Assembly (NCBI GenBank): GCA_963970005.1
Contig: CAXAMN010005213.1
Span: forward strand, 159,403 to 223,402
DNA: 64,000 nt
Source of the DNA: Durusdinium trenchii
Lineage: Eukaryota; Sar; Dinophyceae; Suessiales; Symbiodiniaceae
Direction of reading: 5' to 3'
The notes below the pieces were generated by a model. That model was not told where the DNA came from and searched no databases. It was given only the letters and a program-made list of their open reading frames with translations. Each line of letters starts with the position of its first letter. Position 1 is the first letter of the stretch. This document shows positions 42,086 to 53,159 of the stretch, piece by piece. The translations under genes and the position numbers were made by a program.

Positions 42086-42621
42086 GGTGTGTTGGTTGGT
42101 TGGCTAGCTTGTTGTAATGCAAACCAAATATCGACAGCCTTTGAGGAAAACAGGTCGTGTGTAGTTTTGGTCGCTGGGTTTGTTGGTTGCTTGGCAGGCT
42201 ACCAATGCAAAGCAAGTATCGACAGCATTTGGGGAAAACGTTTGGTTGCTTGGTTTGTTTGTTGCTGGTGGGCTACCCACCCTTTCTTTTTTACTCTCCT
42301 TCCTTTGGTTGGTTGGTTTGGCCACGTTGTTGCTTGGTTGGTTGGTCGGTTGGTTGGCACTCCGTTGATGGATGGATGCATGCATGCATGGATGGATGGA
42401 TCCTGTGCTGCCTCACGTTCCGGAGGCGTCCGGGTCAGTTTCCGGCGTTTCCCGTCGTTCCGGACAGTCTCTGCGCAGTTTCCGGAGGGTTTCGAAGGGT
42501 TAGTAACAAGAAGTTATTGAGGTGAAAACAAAGGGTTTGGCAGGTGCAGACAAGCGGTGTGAAACAAACCGGAGGTGACATCGTTTTCTGTGCAGGTTCC
42601 AGGGGTTACCTGCTTCACCGG

Positions 42622-42860
42622 CGGAGGGTTGAAAAGAAAGGGTCGCGGGTGAAAAAGAAAGGATGAAGGGTTAAAAAAACAAGGTGAAGGGTGAAAGAAA
42701 CATGCTACAGGGTGAAAATGACAGGGTGCAGGGTGAAAATAGAAGGTTTTGGAAGGGTGGAAAAGAAAGGTTCCATAGGGTGGGGAAAAAAGAAATCTTG
42801 AGGGTGAAAAAAAGGTTTCGAGGGTGAGGGTGAAAAACACATTGTTCGAGGGTGAGAAAA
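42622..42860. repeat. purine-rich array, right arm of an inverted repeat
   Basis: About ten degenerate units of GGGTGAAAAAGAAAGG type, the complement of the units at 41936-42085. The two arms could pair over a loop of about 540 bases. Confidence 0.75.
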
Positions 42861-43312
42861 AATGGGAGCCCACCAAAAAGCCATGCCAAATCATTCAGCT
42901 GGAGGCGCCCCTAGTAGCTTCTTGTTACTCGCAGCAAAAGGGGTGAGGGTTTTGAGATCAGGCCGTCGTCATCAAGGCTTAGTCTTGCGATTGGTGGGAA
43001 AAAGCAGCAAAGTTTCAGCGATTGGTGCTCTGAACACGTTTCAAAAAAGCACCGTGTGAGCTAAACTGTAAGGGCTTCGCTGCTGGAGAAAGAGTGCTCA
43101 GCAGCTTGCGCTCTTTCTAATTCATATATATATATATATATGTTTGTCGATTTCTGAAGTATTGGATAGCTAGAGGCTGCGCAATGCCTCACTATGTCGA
43201 AATTGGCAGGCTTCAGGGAGCTTGACACGTCGGTGTGCGCTGCTAGTGTGTCCCATTCATTCACCAATACAGTTAGTCAACTCATGTGAAGGTCCCGCAA
43301 ACACTCTCCGGA

Positions 43313-43621
43313 TCAAACATGACCTTCACCCCAGTTTGAATACCAATAATTACCCAGCTTCTGGCGCATCCTGACCCATCGGGCATCCCCATGGTTGGAA
43401 AATATGCCAAACCATCCTCTGCTGGGCCCAAGCCTAAGCTGGGTTCGTTTGAGATGATGGTTCAATTTGATGCATGACACAAACGTCTCCGCGAAGGAAC
43501 TCTGACCAAAGCCATCGACGACGGCTTTCCCAGAAGCTTCCGAGTAAAGAAATGGAAAAGCCGAGTATAGCGGCACCTCCGTCAACTTCCTCAGTCCGCG
43601 TGGGCGCAGCTCGTCCACCAA
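43313..43621 (-). CDS. unassigned exon
   Basis: A 102-residue minus frame, LVDELRPRGLRKLTEVPLYS onward, with SSFAETFVSCIKLNHHLKRT. It is coding-like and follows the exon at 43631-43813 on the same strand. No domain recognised. Confidence 0.45.
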   Translation of the reverse strand: MVDELRPRGLRKLTEVPLYSAFPFLYSEASGKAVVDGFGQSSFAETFVSCIKLNHHLKRTQLRLGPSRGWFGIFSNHGDARWVRMRQKLGNYWYSNWGEGHV

Positions 43622-43630
43622 CTGGTAAGA

Positions 43631-43813
43631 TCAGCAACCTTTTTCGGAAATGCTCTTTGTTGCCTTGCCAGTCTTGTTTCTGGCTTTTTTGGCTCTGCAA
43701 TCAAGCTTCTCAAACCGCCCGCCCTCCTCTGGAACAGCTTCAAATGCAAGGATTGCACCTAGGCTGCAAGTCATCCAGCAGTCAGCGCAGTTTGGCTTCA
43801 TGCGTCGCCACAA
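43631..43813 (-). CDS. unassigned exon
   Basis: The minus frame reads KPNCADCWMTCSLGAILAFE and ends in a basic run (KARNKTGKATKSISEKG). It probably precedes 43313-43621 in the same gene; the copia insertion lies about 260 bases upstream of it. Confidence 0.4.
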   Translation of the reverse strand: MWRRMKPNCADCWMTCSLGAILAFEAVPEEGGRFEKLDCRAKKARNKTGKATKSISEKGC

Positions 43814-44071
43814 TTGAGCCTTTGGAAATTTAGGGCCTTTAGTTACGTCTGGGACGTAAGGGAGTCTCTCTGTTCCAATTAGTGGGTTTCAGCAGGCTTC
43901 CAAGCTCAGCGGAGGCAATCTGCCACAGATTCCGGCACTATCTGCGCTACTCCTGGTCGACGATGGAGAGAGGGGACCTTGGGACCTCAAGCTCTGGCTC
44001 TAAACACATGACTGTTGTCCGGAAAGTCTAGTCTTCGAAACATATGTATATATATATATATATCCATATAT

Positions 44072-44076
44072 GTATA
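44072..44076. repeat. target-site duplication, left copy
   Basis: GTATA directly before the left LTR, repeated directly after the right LTR (52389-52393). Five bases is the usual size for copia integrases. Confidence 0.85.
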
Positions 44077-44405
44077 TGTCAAATCTAGGGCGTCGTGCAT
44101 GTCGCATGTTGCAGTGTGAACCATCCGCAACTCACCTCTCTCTCAAGTCGGGAGGGTGGGAGGCATTCGCTTGCGTTCGAGCCATTGGACCAGCAGGGAC
44201 AACGAGTGAGGCACTTGTGGAAAAGGGCTGGTCCGTGGAGGCAGCTACGGTGAACAGGGTTCATTTCTTTATATCCAGGTGAAGATCACCTTGTGTTGAA
44301 GCAGGGACTTCAAGGCTGAATTCAATCCCAGTTTTGCGTGTGGTTTTGCGATAGTCCACCACCGGAGGACTCTCTACCAATCTCGAAACCAGGGTGGTTT
44401 CGACA
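44077..44405 (+). repeat. left LTR
   Basis: 329 bp, begins TGTCAAATCTAGGGCG and ends GGTGGTTTCGACA. It should contain the promoter and polyadenylation signals; a TTTATATCC at about 44269 is the only TATA-like run. Confidence 0.95.
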
Positions 44406-44406
44406 T

Positions 44407-44420
44407 TGGTAGCGGAGCTA
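44407..44420 (+). promoter_or_regulatory. tRNA primer-binding site
   Basis: TGGTAGCGGAGCTA lies one base after the LTR. TGGTAG is the complement of the CTACCA end of eukaryotic initiator-Met tRNAs. Confidence 0.8.
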
Positions 44421-44478
44421 CCTGGACGATCGCACAGGGAGGTCCTGATCGAGCATTGGTGGTTGACCAGTGGTGACC

Positions 44479-45079
44479 ATGCCTGAGTCATCCGCCTCGG
44501 CTACTTTAGATGTTGGGACAGCCTCCTCAGGAAATCAGCTATAGCTGCATTGATACCGACCTTCGATCCTGCAGTTGACAATGTGGAACAATGGTCGCAA
44601 AAGATTGAGCTATTGACCCAAGTCTGGCCAGAAAGTCGCCTCAGCGAGCTGGCAACCAGGATCATTTTGAATTGTCGAGGATCGGCTTTCGCAAAGCTGC
44701 AGCTGAAACAAAAGGAACTTCTGGGTGGAACAATTGATTGCATTTCTCAGATTGTCTCCATAGTTGGAGGCCAATTTGGTCAAGTGAGCCTCGAACAGAA
44801 ATTTGACATTGTAGAGAAAGCTATCTTTCGATGTTCAGAAGGCTGATGAGAGCGCGGATTCATACATTGCCAGGTCTGAAGTGGTATGGACTGAATTGTT
44901 GATGAAAAAGATCAACCTGGCAGAGGTGCAAGCCTACATCATTCTTCGTGGCAGCAAGCTCACCATGGACGATAAAAAGCGAGTTCTTGTCGAATCAGGC
45001 GCGGAGCGCGCCGGAGGTGAGCTGGAGATGAAGAAGGTAGCAGCAGCGATCCGCATGCTTGGATCCAGTTTTTTCAGGC
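44479..45079 (+). pseudogene. copia gag, N-terminal part
   Basis: An ATG at 44479 opens a frame that stops after 22 codons. The gag frame proper resumes as IPTFDPAVDNVEQWSQKIEL to about 44835, then shifts frame and reads ELLMKKINLAEVQAYIILRG and AAIRMLGSSFF. There it meets the inverted segment. Known dinoflagellate copia gags have this same run of motifs, which supports the order. At least two frameshifts are present. Confidence 0.8.
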
Positions 45080-45540
45080 TCTTTTGAGATGGACATTCGG
45101 CTTTCCAGTGACCCGCCTGTCCACACAGGCGGCAGGTGGAATTGGCAATTCGATGTGCCAAGCTCTTGGACTTTCCTTTGACTCCTTTCCCTTTTCCCTT
45201 CTTACCACCTTCGAAAGTTCGAGTCGGCCAGAAGCCTCGGGACCTTGATTTGTCTAAGAAATGTTTTCGTGCGTCCTGGTAGCTCACATAGAAAGTGGCA
45301 AGGTCCTTATCCTCTTGAATCGCGTCCATGACCGCATTCTCAAATTGTAACACCGTGGACGCATCATCGTCCTCGACGGCTAAGGCCTCAAGGTCTTCCT
45401 CCATGGATTCTTCAGGTTCCCAGCCGGTCTCCTCGACATAGTCTTCGACCTCATCGACTCCGAAGGCCAGGTGATCATACGTTTTCTGGCTCTTCTCCCG
45501 TTTCCCGGACGTGTAACCAGGTCCCCACATCCTTTGTGGT
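45080..45540 (-). pseudogene. inverted gag segment with zinc knuckle
   Basis: On the minus strand this reads SGKREKSQKTYDHLAFGVDE, an acidic stretch, GKKGKGKGVKGKSKSLAHRI and the CCHC knuckle CRLCGQAGHWKAEC (C-x2-C-x4-H-x4-C). These are the central and C-terminal parts of gag, yet gag before and protease after lie on the plus strand. Turning the segment round restores the expected order, so about 0.45 kb has been inverted in place. The edges carry GCTCT at 45078-45082 and its complement AGAGC at 45541-45545. Confidence 0.85.
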
Positions 45541-46406
45541 AGAGCTCAACTCATGCCTCCAAGACATCCCTGAAGTGATCCCGGACACTCCGACCTGTTC
45601 AGAACAAGAATGTTTTGCTATGTTGGACGAACCATGCATTCGATTCCGAGACAAACTGAGAGAGAAGCTTCGTCAGCACCCATCACTAAGGAATCTGATG
45701 AACGCCCCACCTCGTGACACTAAGGTGAAAGAGCCAGCCGAAGTGTTTGAACCGGTCTCCGAATGGTCAGCGCAGGAAGCAATCACGTGCTTTGCATCCT
45801 CCGGTTCCGTGGGTGTAGTTGATCTAGGGGCATCACAAACCGTGATTGGAAGTAAACAGGTTCCAGAGTTGTTGCACGAACTGCCTCCCAACATCCGAAG
45901 CCAAGTTCGTAAGACCTCAGACCTCGTGCAACCTTGTATTTCGTTTTGGGAACCATCAAACGTTGACCAGTCGGATCGCGCTCATCTTGCCCGCGCACAA
46001 GACTTGGTTCCGCATAGCAATTGTCCCAGGCCAGACACCATTCTTGCTGTCAAACGAATTCCTTCGTACCATTCAAGCCGTCATAGATGCAGAAGCTAGC
46101 ACATTGTGGAGCAAAAAGCTAGGGAAATATCTTGAAACCACCAAATCACCATCGAATCTCATGATGTTGGACATAAACCAGTTATGGCCACAGGACATTC
46201 TTGCTGTCCAAGACAAGGTGCAGGTACAGGAGTCGTTTGAGACTCATCAACCGCGAACAGAACGTCCTGTTCCGCCTGCCGATGAATCGTCCCGCGTCGA
46301 TACAGAACAGTGTTTCGAAAGCCATCATTGTTTCCAGTCCATGCTAATTAAGACCAACCATATCGAAGTAGAATGTCAACCGCCTGTGAATGTTGAAGCA
46401 GAGTGA
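45541..46406 (+). pseudogene. copia protease region
   Basis: DLGASQTVIGS (45821-45853) is the aspartic protease active-site loop. The frame changes near 45920, then continues FRFGNHQTLTSRIALILPAH and IVPGQTPFLLSNEFL. Another shift near 46395 leads to the spacer region. Confidence 0.8.
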
Positions 46407-48262
46407 AAGCATTCCAGCTCTCAAGCCGTGCAGTTCGATACTCCGCCAGCTTCACAGCGAGATGTCCAGTCTTCGACAGAAGCTCGCCCAATTCCAGGAG
46501 GAAGTCAAGAAGGAACAGACGCAGGACGACCTGCGGGACATCGAGCAGCTGACGTTGAGTGCTCTCAAGACCATGCCAATAGCCTTCGGCAAAGCAAAGC
46601 TTGGGATGACCTTCGACGAAGCATTTCAGGATCAGGGCTGGACCAAATGGTTTGTGAACACCTACGAAAACAGCCAGAAGGCCGAGCATCGCAAGTTCCT
46701 CCGATTCGTCGCCCTTCGACTGGACGAAAGCCCAGCAGTCACAACGAATGTCAAGAAGAAGACCGAACCCTACCTGAGCCATTCTGCACAGGTCTCGGGG
46801 CCATCCATCATGGCCAAACCGGTGAGCTCGACAGACTGGGATCCAGAGGAACACCAGCTCGAGGAAATTTTTGCACATCAGGAGAACCAAGATCTTCGCG
46901 TGAGCAGGATCGGGTCAGCTCTGACGTCCATCATCAAGCACCTGGAACATCAAGCCGGGCCAACAGGAGCCCGTGAATCCATGGACGATGGTCAAGGAAG
47001 AGCCGAATTGAACCCGGCGGGACTAGAGCATGTCTGCAACCACAGTGAGGCCGTAAGCTCACTCGGAAGAGAAATGTTTGATTTTGAGTTCTCAGGTCAG
47101 AAACAACCAGAATACGATCGTATTTGTATGTTCTACCTTCAACAGTTTCGAGCGGAGTACCAAAACATTGCAAGCATCATCAAGCCAAGTTCAAAACGAG
47201 CCTTCCTGTTCGAAATCATGTGCTCAAAGGAGAGTGAGCTCACTCGCCAAGGGATGCAGCAAGGACTCTCCGTGAAAAGATTTGGAAGGAGACCTTCGTA
47301 CAAAGAGCGGTCGTAGGAATTTGTTCTGTCACATGGCCAGAGATCGTCCGGAGCATATTTGGATCAGTCCAACCTGCGGCCCGTGGTGTCTGTGGTCCAA
47401 TTTCAACATGAGCAAGAATGCTGAGCTTCGTAAATCCATACTTACTCAAAGGAAGAGTACATATGGCAAGTCAGTTTGGCGAACATGTTGTGTGAACACC
47501 AAGTCATGTTGGCAACCTCAAGGCTCACAATTGCTTCGGTTGCCATGTTTTCAACCAATAGTTGAAGTCACGAAGCCAAGCATTTTTGACCTTTGCCGAG
47601 TGGGAGAATTGCGTGAGCCGGTGACTAAGGAACCCATCCGGAAACGACTTGTTGTGTGCACCACCTCCAAGGAGTTGCATAATAACTTGAACCAAAACAC
47701 ATGCATAGAATCACACAAACATCACCAGATTGCAGGATCCACCATAGTGAAGGGCAATAAAATGTCTTTGTCCAGCTTCACCGAGCTTTATCCTCGCAAG
47801 TTCGCTCGACAAATCATTCAGTGTCTCCGTCGAGAAAAGGGAAGTCCCCACTACGTTTGTGCTGCTGAAGATGAACATCCTACCAAAAGACGTCGTGTGA
47901 GCCAAAAGATGAGCTCAACCCAAATCCAAGTGTTGACTAGTAATCCATCTTGGGAAGAAATCATGCAAGTAGTGGACCTTGAAGCCCCTCGGGTGGGAAT
48001 CCGGGTGATCACTGAAGGTTACCTCCTTGACGCAGTGCAACGAATCTGCCCTCAACAAGTGGTTCATCATCTTGTGTTGTGTCGAGGGATGGATAGAATG
48101 GTAGGTCCCAATATGAGAATCGCACCAGGAAAAGCACCATTGAGACGATTCGTGAGCATCCGACGTAGATTCGAAGATGTTGTTGCCGAAGAACAAAACC
48201 TTGGGAAAGGCTCACAGCTCGTCAGATGCGGAGACCGTGCGCTCCATCACGATGTGGACTGA
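46407..48262 (+). pseudogene. copia spacer region between protease and integrase
   Basis: Two long frames (to about 47316, then 47282-48262) hold runs typical of dinoflagellate copia polyproteins: ISPTCGPWCLWSNFNMS, FDLCRVGELREPVTKEPIRK and SSFTELYPRKFARQI. The function of this extra part is unknown to me. A frameshift lies at about 47290 and another at about 48250. Confidence 0.7.
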
Positions 48263-48539
48263 CGGTATTTGCTCGATCAAAGCTTGAAAGTGTAGAACCC
48301 AAAGATCAGACCAAAAGAAAACAGTCCACCGATGACTCGTCCCGATCGAGTAAAAGCCTGAGGGTCCAAGCCCCGGAAATCGAATATGAGGGCACACCGG
48401 AAGTGCCACCCGAAAGTGCACCAGCAGGTTCAAAGACAAGCGCAATCCAGCCGCATTTCGAGGAGCAACAGACCGAGATTCCCCAAGGGGAAACCATTCG
48501 ACATGAAGTAGATCTAGTATCAGACAAGCATGGACCCCG

Positions 48540-49747
48540 AATGCTTGCTCTTCGACCTGACGAACGTAGCTGGATTCTAAAGGTGCATAAGAATATGGGA
48601 CATCCAAGTGCTGCCAAGCTCAAAGCATTCTGTCAACAGCTAGGATGTCAACCCGAGATAGTGGAAGCCCTGGATGACCTTCGGTGTTCCACGTGTGTAG
48701 AAACAAAAAGCCCAGAGTTAGCTAAGCCCAGTGCAATTCATCCACCACTGGACTTTGGAGATGTAGTAGGAATGGATGGAATCAAGTGGACCAATCGAGT
48801 TGGCCAGCAATTCTTTTGCTATCACTTCGTCGACCAGGGAACAACATTCCATACCGCAGTCAGTGCACCAAGTCATTCCACCACGGATGCCATTCGAGCC
48901 TTGACACAGGGTTGGATTTGCTGGGCTGGACCACCTGGAACCCTAGTCGTAGATTCAGGAACAGAGTTTGGAACGGAGGGTTTCCATGGGTTTCTCCAGG
49001 AACATGACATCCGTCTTCGAATGATTGCACCGGCCGCTCACTGGCAAAATGCCCGTGTGGAACGACACGGGGGGATATTGCAGTCAATCCTTGATAAAAT
49101 GGACCAGGAGAAACCAATTATAGCAATGAAGAAGAGTTCCAGACAGCCATCACATTTGCCACTCAAACCAAGAACAAATGGTCCCGACATAAGGGGGCTC
49201 TGTGACTAGTGAAGGTAACAGCGCATCGCATGATTTGGCACTGCAAGAATCCCCAGAGGGAGTCCAATTACGTGAAAGGCTTGCTCTTCGGGAACGAGCA
49301 CGCAAGGCGTTCAGTGAGGTTGACAACATGCAATCCCTGCGTCGAGCAATGCAGCAGAGATCGAGACCTCAAAGATCGATCCACCTACCAGGAGACTGGA
49401 TCATGGCATGGAGAAAAGATAATCACGAATCACAATGGTTTGGCCCCTTGAAAGTAGTACTTCAAGAAGACAAGAACGTGATTTGGGCAGTCCAAGGAAA
49501 CAAACTATTTAGACTAGCACCCGAACATGCAAGGTCCCTGTCAGCGGTTGAAGAAGTTCAAAACTTGAATCAAAGCAAACACGTGGACATGCCAACTAAG
49601 CTCGAACAAATTCGTTCGGGAAACACCAGATACGTGCCACTGAATTCTCCGGAAATTCCAGTCCCCAATGCACTTCGTAGAAGCAGTGAGGATCTTGAAC
49701 CGAGCCAAGAACAACCAGATACTGAACCAGAAGTTTCGGAGAAGTGA
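48540..49747 (+). pseudogene. copia integrase
   Basis: The HHCC zinc finger spans about 48582-48705 (HKNMGHPSAAK to CSTCVET). The catalytic triad is Asp in GMDGIKW (about 48774), Asp in VVDSGTEF (about 48952) and Glu in ARVERHGG (about 49056). A stop at 49207-49209, after a frameshift near 49140, cuts it. The C-terminal part resumes in another frame (RKAFSEVDNMQSLRRAMQQR). Confidence 0.85.
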
Positions 49748-50923
49748 AGTTCCTGAAACTCCCCCTGAGCCGATTGGGCAAGCCCCGGAAAACATACCAG
49801 TGCCCATAGAAGAGGAAGATGATCTTGTGTGTGACGCCTATAGTATGAATGAAGATCAGGTGTGGCGCTTTGAAGTCAACATTGAAACCAGAGACATTGA
49901 CATGCTGCGCAATGATCCAGACCCAACAGCCTTTGCATTCCTCGTGTCAGCGGCCAAGCGTCAAAGGTCAGAAGTGAAGCTGTCCACCTTGACGTCGGCA
50001 GAACGTCAAATGTTCGATGCCGCCAAAGAGAAGGAAATTCAGAGCTGGCTAGACACACAAACAGTATGCAGAATCCTTAGGCATAAAATACCAATGCAGA
50101 ACATCCTTAAGTGCCGCTGGATTCTAACATGGAAGGATGCAGAAAACAACACCCACCTTAGTGTTGATAGCAAGCAAGTCGGGGGGCGAAAGGCAAAAGC
50201 TCGTCTAGTAATCCTGGGTTACCAGGACACAGAACTGAGCAGCTTGGAAAGAGACAGTCCAACATTGTCAAAAAACTCTCTCGCAGCCTTCTCTTGCAGG
50301 CATGCGTGTCGAACCGATGGGAAATTGGAAGCTTCGACATCAAAACCGCATTTTTGCGGGGCCGAGCAGACTCTCGCATGCTCGGAGTTGAGCCTCCACC
50401 AGAACTAAGAGCCAAGATGAATCTTCGACCTAATGAGGTGTGCCAATTGTTGAAAGGAGCCTACGGGCTCGTCAATGCTCCACTGTTGTGGTTTCGTGAG
50501 TTGTCCAAAGCCTTGACTGAACTGAAATTCCAACCATCGCCATTCGACCCATGTTGCTTTGTTTTGTTTGATGAGCAAAACAAAATGAGAGGTTTTATTG
50601 GAATCCATGTAGATGACGGCCTGTTTGCTGGTGATCCAATATTCCATGAAAAGATCAATGAACTTGAACGGAAGTTCCCATTTGGAAGTCGGAAAAAGAA
50701 ACATTTTGTCTTCACAGGACTTCAGGTCAACCAGCATGATGATTTCTCAATTCATGTGGATCAAACACAGTATGTAAAGGACGTCAATCCGATTCCCATT
50801 GATAAAGACCGCCGCAAACATCTCGAAGAACCAATCAATGAACAAGAACGTCAACACCTTCGAGGTTTGATTGGAAGTTTGCAGTATGCCTCCGTCAATA
50901 CTCGTCCAGACTTGGGAAGTTGA
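49748..50923 (+). pseudogene. copia reverse transcriptase
   Basis: The N-terminal part reads EIQSWLDTQTVCRIL and LKCRWILTWKD. After a frameshift near 50270 comes GSFDIKTAFLRG, then CQLLKGAYGLVNAPLLWFRE, and the catalytic box HVDDGLFAG (about 50606-50632) with both Asp intact. TGA at 50921-50923 interrupts the frame just before the RNase H part. Confidence 0.9.
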
Positions 50924-51767
50924 TTGAGTTTCTTGCAAGGAAAAATCAACAACGGACAAATCCAAGATCTCATAGAAGGTAATCAGTTACTGCATGATGC
51001 TAAAGTTCACTCCGCCGTCAAATGCAAATACCAATTCATTCCAAAGGAAGATATTCGATTCGTCGCATTTTCGGATGCTTCCTTTGCATCAGAAAGAGTT
51101 CAATCATCCCACCAGGGATTAATAATCATGACTGCACACCAGGATATCGGGAAGAACAAGAAAAGTGTAGTCAATCCAATAGTGTGGTCCTCCAAGAAGA
51201 TTCAGCGAGTGGCTGTCAGCACTTTGTCCGCAGAGGCCATGGCTCTGGCTGGAGCTATGGACATATTAGCTTGGTGTCGTTTGTACTGGGGCTGGCTGAT
51301 GGATCAAACTTGCCAATGACAAAACCTTGTCCAAGCTCCCACAAGCGTTTTCGGCGTTGAAGGACACACCAGAACTTGAAGATCCCAATCAATCCCGTGA
51401 GAATTTGATGAAACTTCAAGTAATAGGCAAGCAAGATTCCCTCATTGCTACGGACTGTAAAAGCCTCTATGACATTGTCAGCCGTACAGCTCCACCATCC
51501 TGCCAGGAGTTCCAGACATTGTTGCAGGCCCGCTTGATTAAGGAACACCTCGCCACTGGGGTGGCAGTTTGCTGGGTCCCATCGAGTGCTCAGGTGGCAG
51601 ATTGTTTAACGAAGGTTATGGACAATTCCACCATTCGTGAGCTCATGCACATCGGCAGGTATCAATTAAAGGATGAAGAAGAGATTCTCAAAGTTCGATC
51701 TGACCATAAAGCCCGTCTCCGTTGGTTCCGAAGCCATGAACAGCCACCGGAAACCACCTTCAACTGA
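50924..51767 (+). pseudogene. copia RNase H
   Basis: VAFSDASFASERVQSSHQG gives the first Asp, STLSAEAMALAGA the Glu and ATDCKSLYDIV the second Asp; the terminal motif is PSSAQVADCLTK. A frame change near 51310 splits it into two open frames. Confidence 0.85.
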
Positions 51768-52059
51768 GGGAAAAGCCAAGACGTCCCCAGTTGTTGAAGT
51801 GGACAGACCCTCCCGAAATTCAAGGATTTTTGCAACAGTGATTGCTCGCACTTGAGCTGAAAGGTTGATGATTTTTTTTGCTGGTCAGCGAGGCCTGACC
51901 CTTAAGCTCGACTCATTGGTACGGGGATGATCCCAATGATTCAAATGCTTGTGCAGGGAAAATTACTCTCGAAGAGTAATGAAAAGGGGAAATATCAACC
52001 TCAGCAAGGTCACCACTGGCCATGATAGAACATGCTCGACAAATTTTGATTTTTGGGAA

Positions 52060-52388
52060 TGTCAAATCTAGGGCGTCGTGCATGTCGCATGTTGCAGTGT
52101 GAACCATCCGCAACTCACCTCTCTCTCAAGTCGGGAGGGTGGGAGGCATTCGCTTGCGTTCGAGCCATTGGACCAGCAGGGACAACGAGTGAGGCACTTG
52201 TGGAAAAGGGCTGGTCCGTGGAGGCAGCTACGGTGAACAGGGTTCATTTCTTTATATCCAGGTGAGGATCACCTTGTGTTGAAGCAGGGACTTCAAGGCT
52301 GAATTCAATCCCAGTTTTGCGTGTGGTTTTGCGATAGTCCACCACCGGAGGACTCTCTACCAATCTCGAAACCAGGGTGGTTTCGACA
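52060..52388 (+). repeat. right LTR
   Basis: Identical to the left LTR except one base; followed by GTATA. Confidence 0.95.
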
Positions 52389-52526
52389 GTATATGTAAAA
52401 AATATATAAGTACAGTATATACTGTATACTTTACTGTTACTGCTTATTTTCTGACAGGTTCTCACAAAAGTTGAGGGCTTGCTGCCCATGCTTCAATCGC
52501 GCTGCGCGATGTGAGGTTCGCGTAAG

Positions 52527-53150
52527 ATGTACGAATCTTTACCATCCATGGTTGGCTCTGCTTATGGCAAGTGTTCACTTGGTTCCAAAGATGTCTTGAA
52601 CAAGTTTGAGAACACATGCCAACCTGCCTCGTGCTCGTGTTGTCACTGCCTACAGGTTTGCGAACCCATCAGCCCTGCGCTCGAACCTTTTCAGCAAACA
52701 ACTGTCTGGCCCGGGTTGAGATTGACCCCCTTCGTGAGTACACCCTTGCCCATTGTGTCCACACAACTTGACGCAAACAAGCTTGCAATCGCATGTTTCT
52801 GCACCAGTGTCTGTGTCGCAGTGTCTCGTTGGCATCCCATCTGCTCGTTTCGTGACAGCACTCTTGGCAACATTGTCAATTGTCAAGGACACATCAACAT
52901 GAAACAACGGCTACGCGATCACATTCTAGGTGTGATTGATGTCCTGCTCTACCAAGCAGGTTTGAGTCACACATCCTTCTACAAAGTCAGGCAAGGCAGC
53001 CCACAAAAATTAGCTCAGTCGGGTGTATTAACTGGACCAGCTTCGATATGGCTATATACTGTAGTCAAACAATATCAAACAGGAGGTTTTCTGGAGCAGC
53101 CTGAACCAAACGCTGGGGAACCATACCATGTTTCTCCTGCAATGGGATGA
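52527..53150 (+). CDS. unrecognised open frame
   Basis: A 207-codon plus-strand frame that is Cys- and Ser-rich with no recognisable domain. A minus frame of 85 codons overlaps it. It may be chance; listed because it is the longest frame between the copia element and 60 kb. Confidence 0.2.
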   Translation: MYESLPSMVGSAYGKCSLGSKDVLNKFENTCQPASCSCCHCLQVCEPISPALEPFQQTTVWPGLRLTPFVSTPLPIVSTQLDANKLAIACFCTSVCVAVSRWHPICSFRDSTLGNIVNCQGHINMKQRLRDHILGVIDVLLYQAGLSHTSFYKVRQGSPQKLAQSGVLTGPASIWLYTVVKQYQTGGFLEQPEPNAGEPYHVSPAMG

Positions 53151-53159
53151 GTTTGACAA

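Larger units (their letters stand above)
44077..52388 (+). mobile_element. Ty1/copia LTR retrotransposon, coding region degenerate
   Basis: The 8.3-kb element has 329-bp LTRs (44077-44405 and 52060-52388) that start TG and end CA and differ at one position (44286 A, 52269 G, give or take a base). A GTATA duplication flanks it. A primer site complementary to an initiator-Met-type tRNA 3' end follows the left LTR. Gene order is gag, protease, spacer, integrase, reverse transcriptase, RNase H, the copia order. The frame breaks about ten times, with one clear in-frame TGA at 50921-50923, and a gag segment is inverted, so the copy is not autonomous. Confidence 0.95.

Noticed and set aside
42361-42405. 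ATGGATGGATGCATGC repeat as a regulatory element
   Set aside because: Simple four-base repeat with no other support.
44934-45530. Whole 198-codon minus frame in the copia element as one antisense gene
   Set aside because: Only the part above about 45080 is gag sequence; the C-terminal part is the mirror of plus-strand gag and is not coding.
46348-46890. Minus-strand 180-codon frame within copia
   Set aside because: It is the shadow of the plus-strand polyprotein, which has recognised neighbours on both sides.
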